Below, one piece after another: positions 63,936 through 64,000 of a stretch of 64,000 nucleotides of DNA. The stretch lies in assembly GCA_965205255.1 (NCBI GenBank), contig OZ242051.1, positions 1,922,001 through 1,986,000 of the forward strand, in the 5' to 3' direction. The notes under the pieces are model-generated. The model was not told the DNA's origin, did not search any database, and saw only the letters and a program-made list of their open reading frames with translations. The position numbers were made by a program, and so were the translations under genes. The DNA is from G965205255 sp965205255 (GTDB lineage: Bacteria; Pseudomonadota; Gammaproteobacteria; Pseudomonadales; Endozoicomonadaceae). Every line of letters starts with the position of its first letter. Position 1 is the first letter of the stretch.

Positions 63936-64000
63936 ATGCAACCTGAAGGTAAGATGATAACGCTCAATGCGCTGTGTGAATTTCTTTCTGGTCAGGTGTA
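63936..64000 (+). CDS. 5' end of an ORF running off the window
   Basis: A frame beginning MQPEGKMITLNALCEF stays open to the edge. The internal ATG at 63954, preceded by gaaggtaag, is the likelier start. It is divergent from hcp, so 63726-63935 probably holds both promoters. It is too short to identify. Confidence 0.35.
   Translation, partial: MQPEGKMITLNALCEFLSGQV

Noticed and set aside
1..64000. tRNA or rRNA genes
   Set aside because: I looked for conserved rRNA stretches and tRNA-like cloverleaf ends near the island borders and found none I could support.

Overview
The window is chromosomal DNA from an AT-rich gammaproteobacterium. The evidence is prfB with a programmed frameshift, pilC-pilD-coaE in the usual gammaproteobacterial order, thiSGH, ung, and a type VI secretion system (T6SS) of the tssJKLM/FGH type. 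An OTU-like cysteine protease candidate, an ankyrin-repeat remnant and a pair of secreted beta-propeller proteins suggest a host-associated lifestyle (Legionellales- or Endozoicomonas-like). The sequence alone does not fix the genus.

Region 1 (1-13.3 kb) is housekeeping DNA with genome decay. It holds a secreted propeller protein, a DAACS-type cation symporter, coaE, pilD and pilC, an APC amino-acid permease, a small secreted protein, a CDP-alcohol phosphatidyltransferase and the OTU-like protein. Where pilB would be expected upstream of pilC there are only insertion-sequence remnants (an IS6-family transposase). A structured dispersed repeat of about 120-150 bp occurs four times between genes.

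Region 2 (13.3-26.8 kb) is an accessory island bounded by an imperfect inverted repeat. A block is present twice: the C-terminal end of an aldo/keto reductase, a small membrane protein, a DUF4225-type toxin candidate and an Hcp. The left copy is wrecked by a 731-bp deletion and a nonsense mutation; the right copy is intact. Between the copies lie a type I restriction-modification operon (hsdM-hsdS-rhuM remnant-hsdR), flanked by 35-bp direct repeats, and a REP-associated tyrosine transposase (RAYT) with its REP arrays. A second, start-less RAYT, a large REP array and an ankyrin remnant end the island.

Region 3 (27.0-33.8 kb) contains prfB, ung, thiS-thiG-thiH (thiazole synthesis) and a second propeller protein paralogous to the first.

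Region 4 (34.1-63.7 kb) is visibly more GC-rich and is all on the minus strand. It is a T6SS locus read from right to left: hcp, tagH (FHA), a 1971-aa VgrG fused to a VasX-like effector, the array described below, then tssJ, tssK, tssL, tssM, a phosphatase, tssF, tssG and tssH/clpV. tssA, tssB, tssC, tssE and a PAAR protein are not present here.

The most unusual feature is the array at 46.9-55.7 kb. Six copies of a ~400-aa two-membrane-segment protein (putative immunity protein) alternate with five copies of an 87-88-aa protein. That small protein matches the last ~60 residues of the VgrG-effector encoded just upstream. A sixth, degenerate tail closes the array. It looks like an amplified library of orphan effector tails plus immunity genes, kept by tandem duplication and gene conversion.
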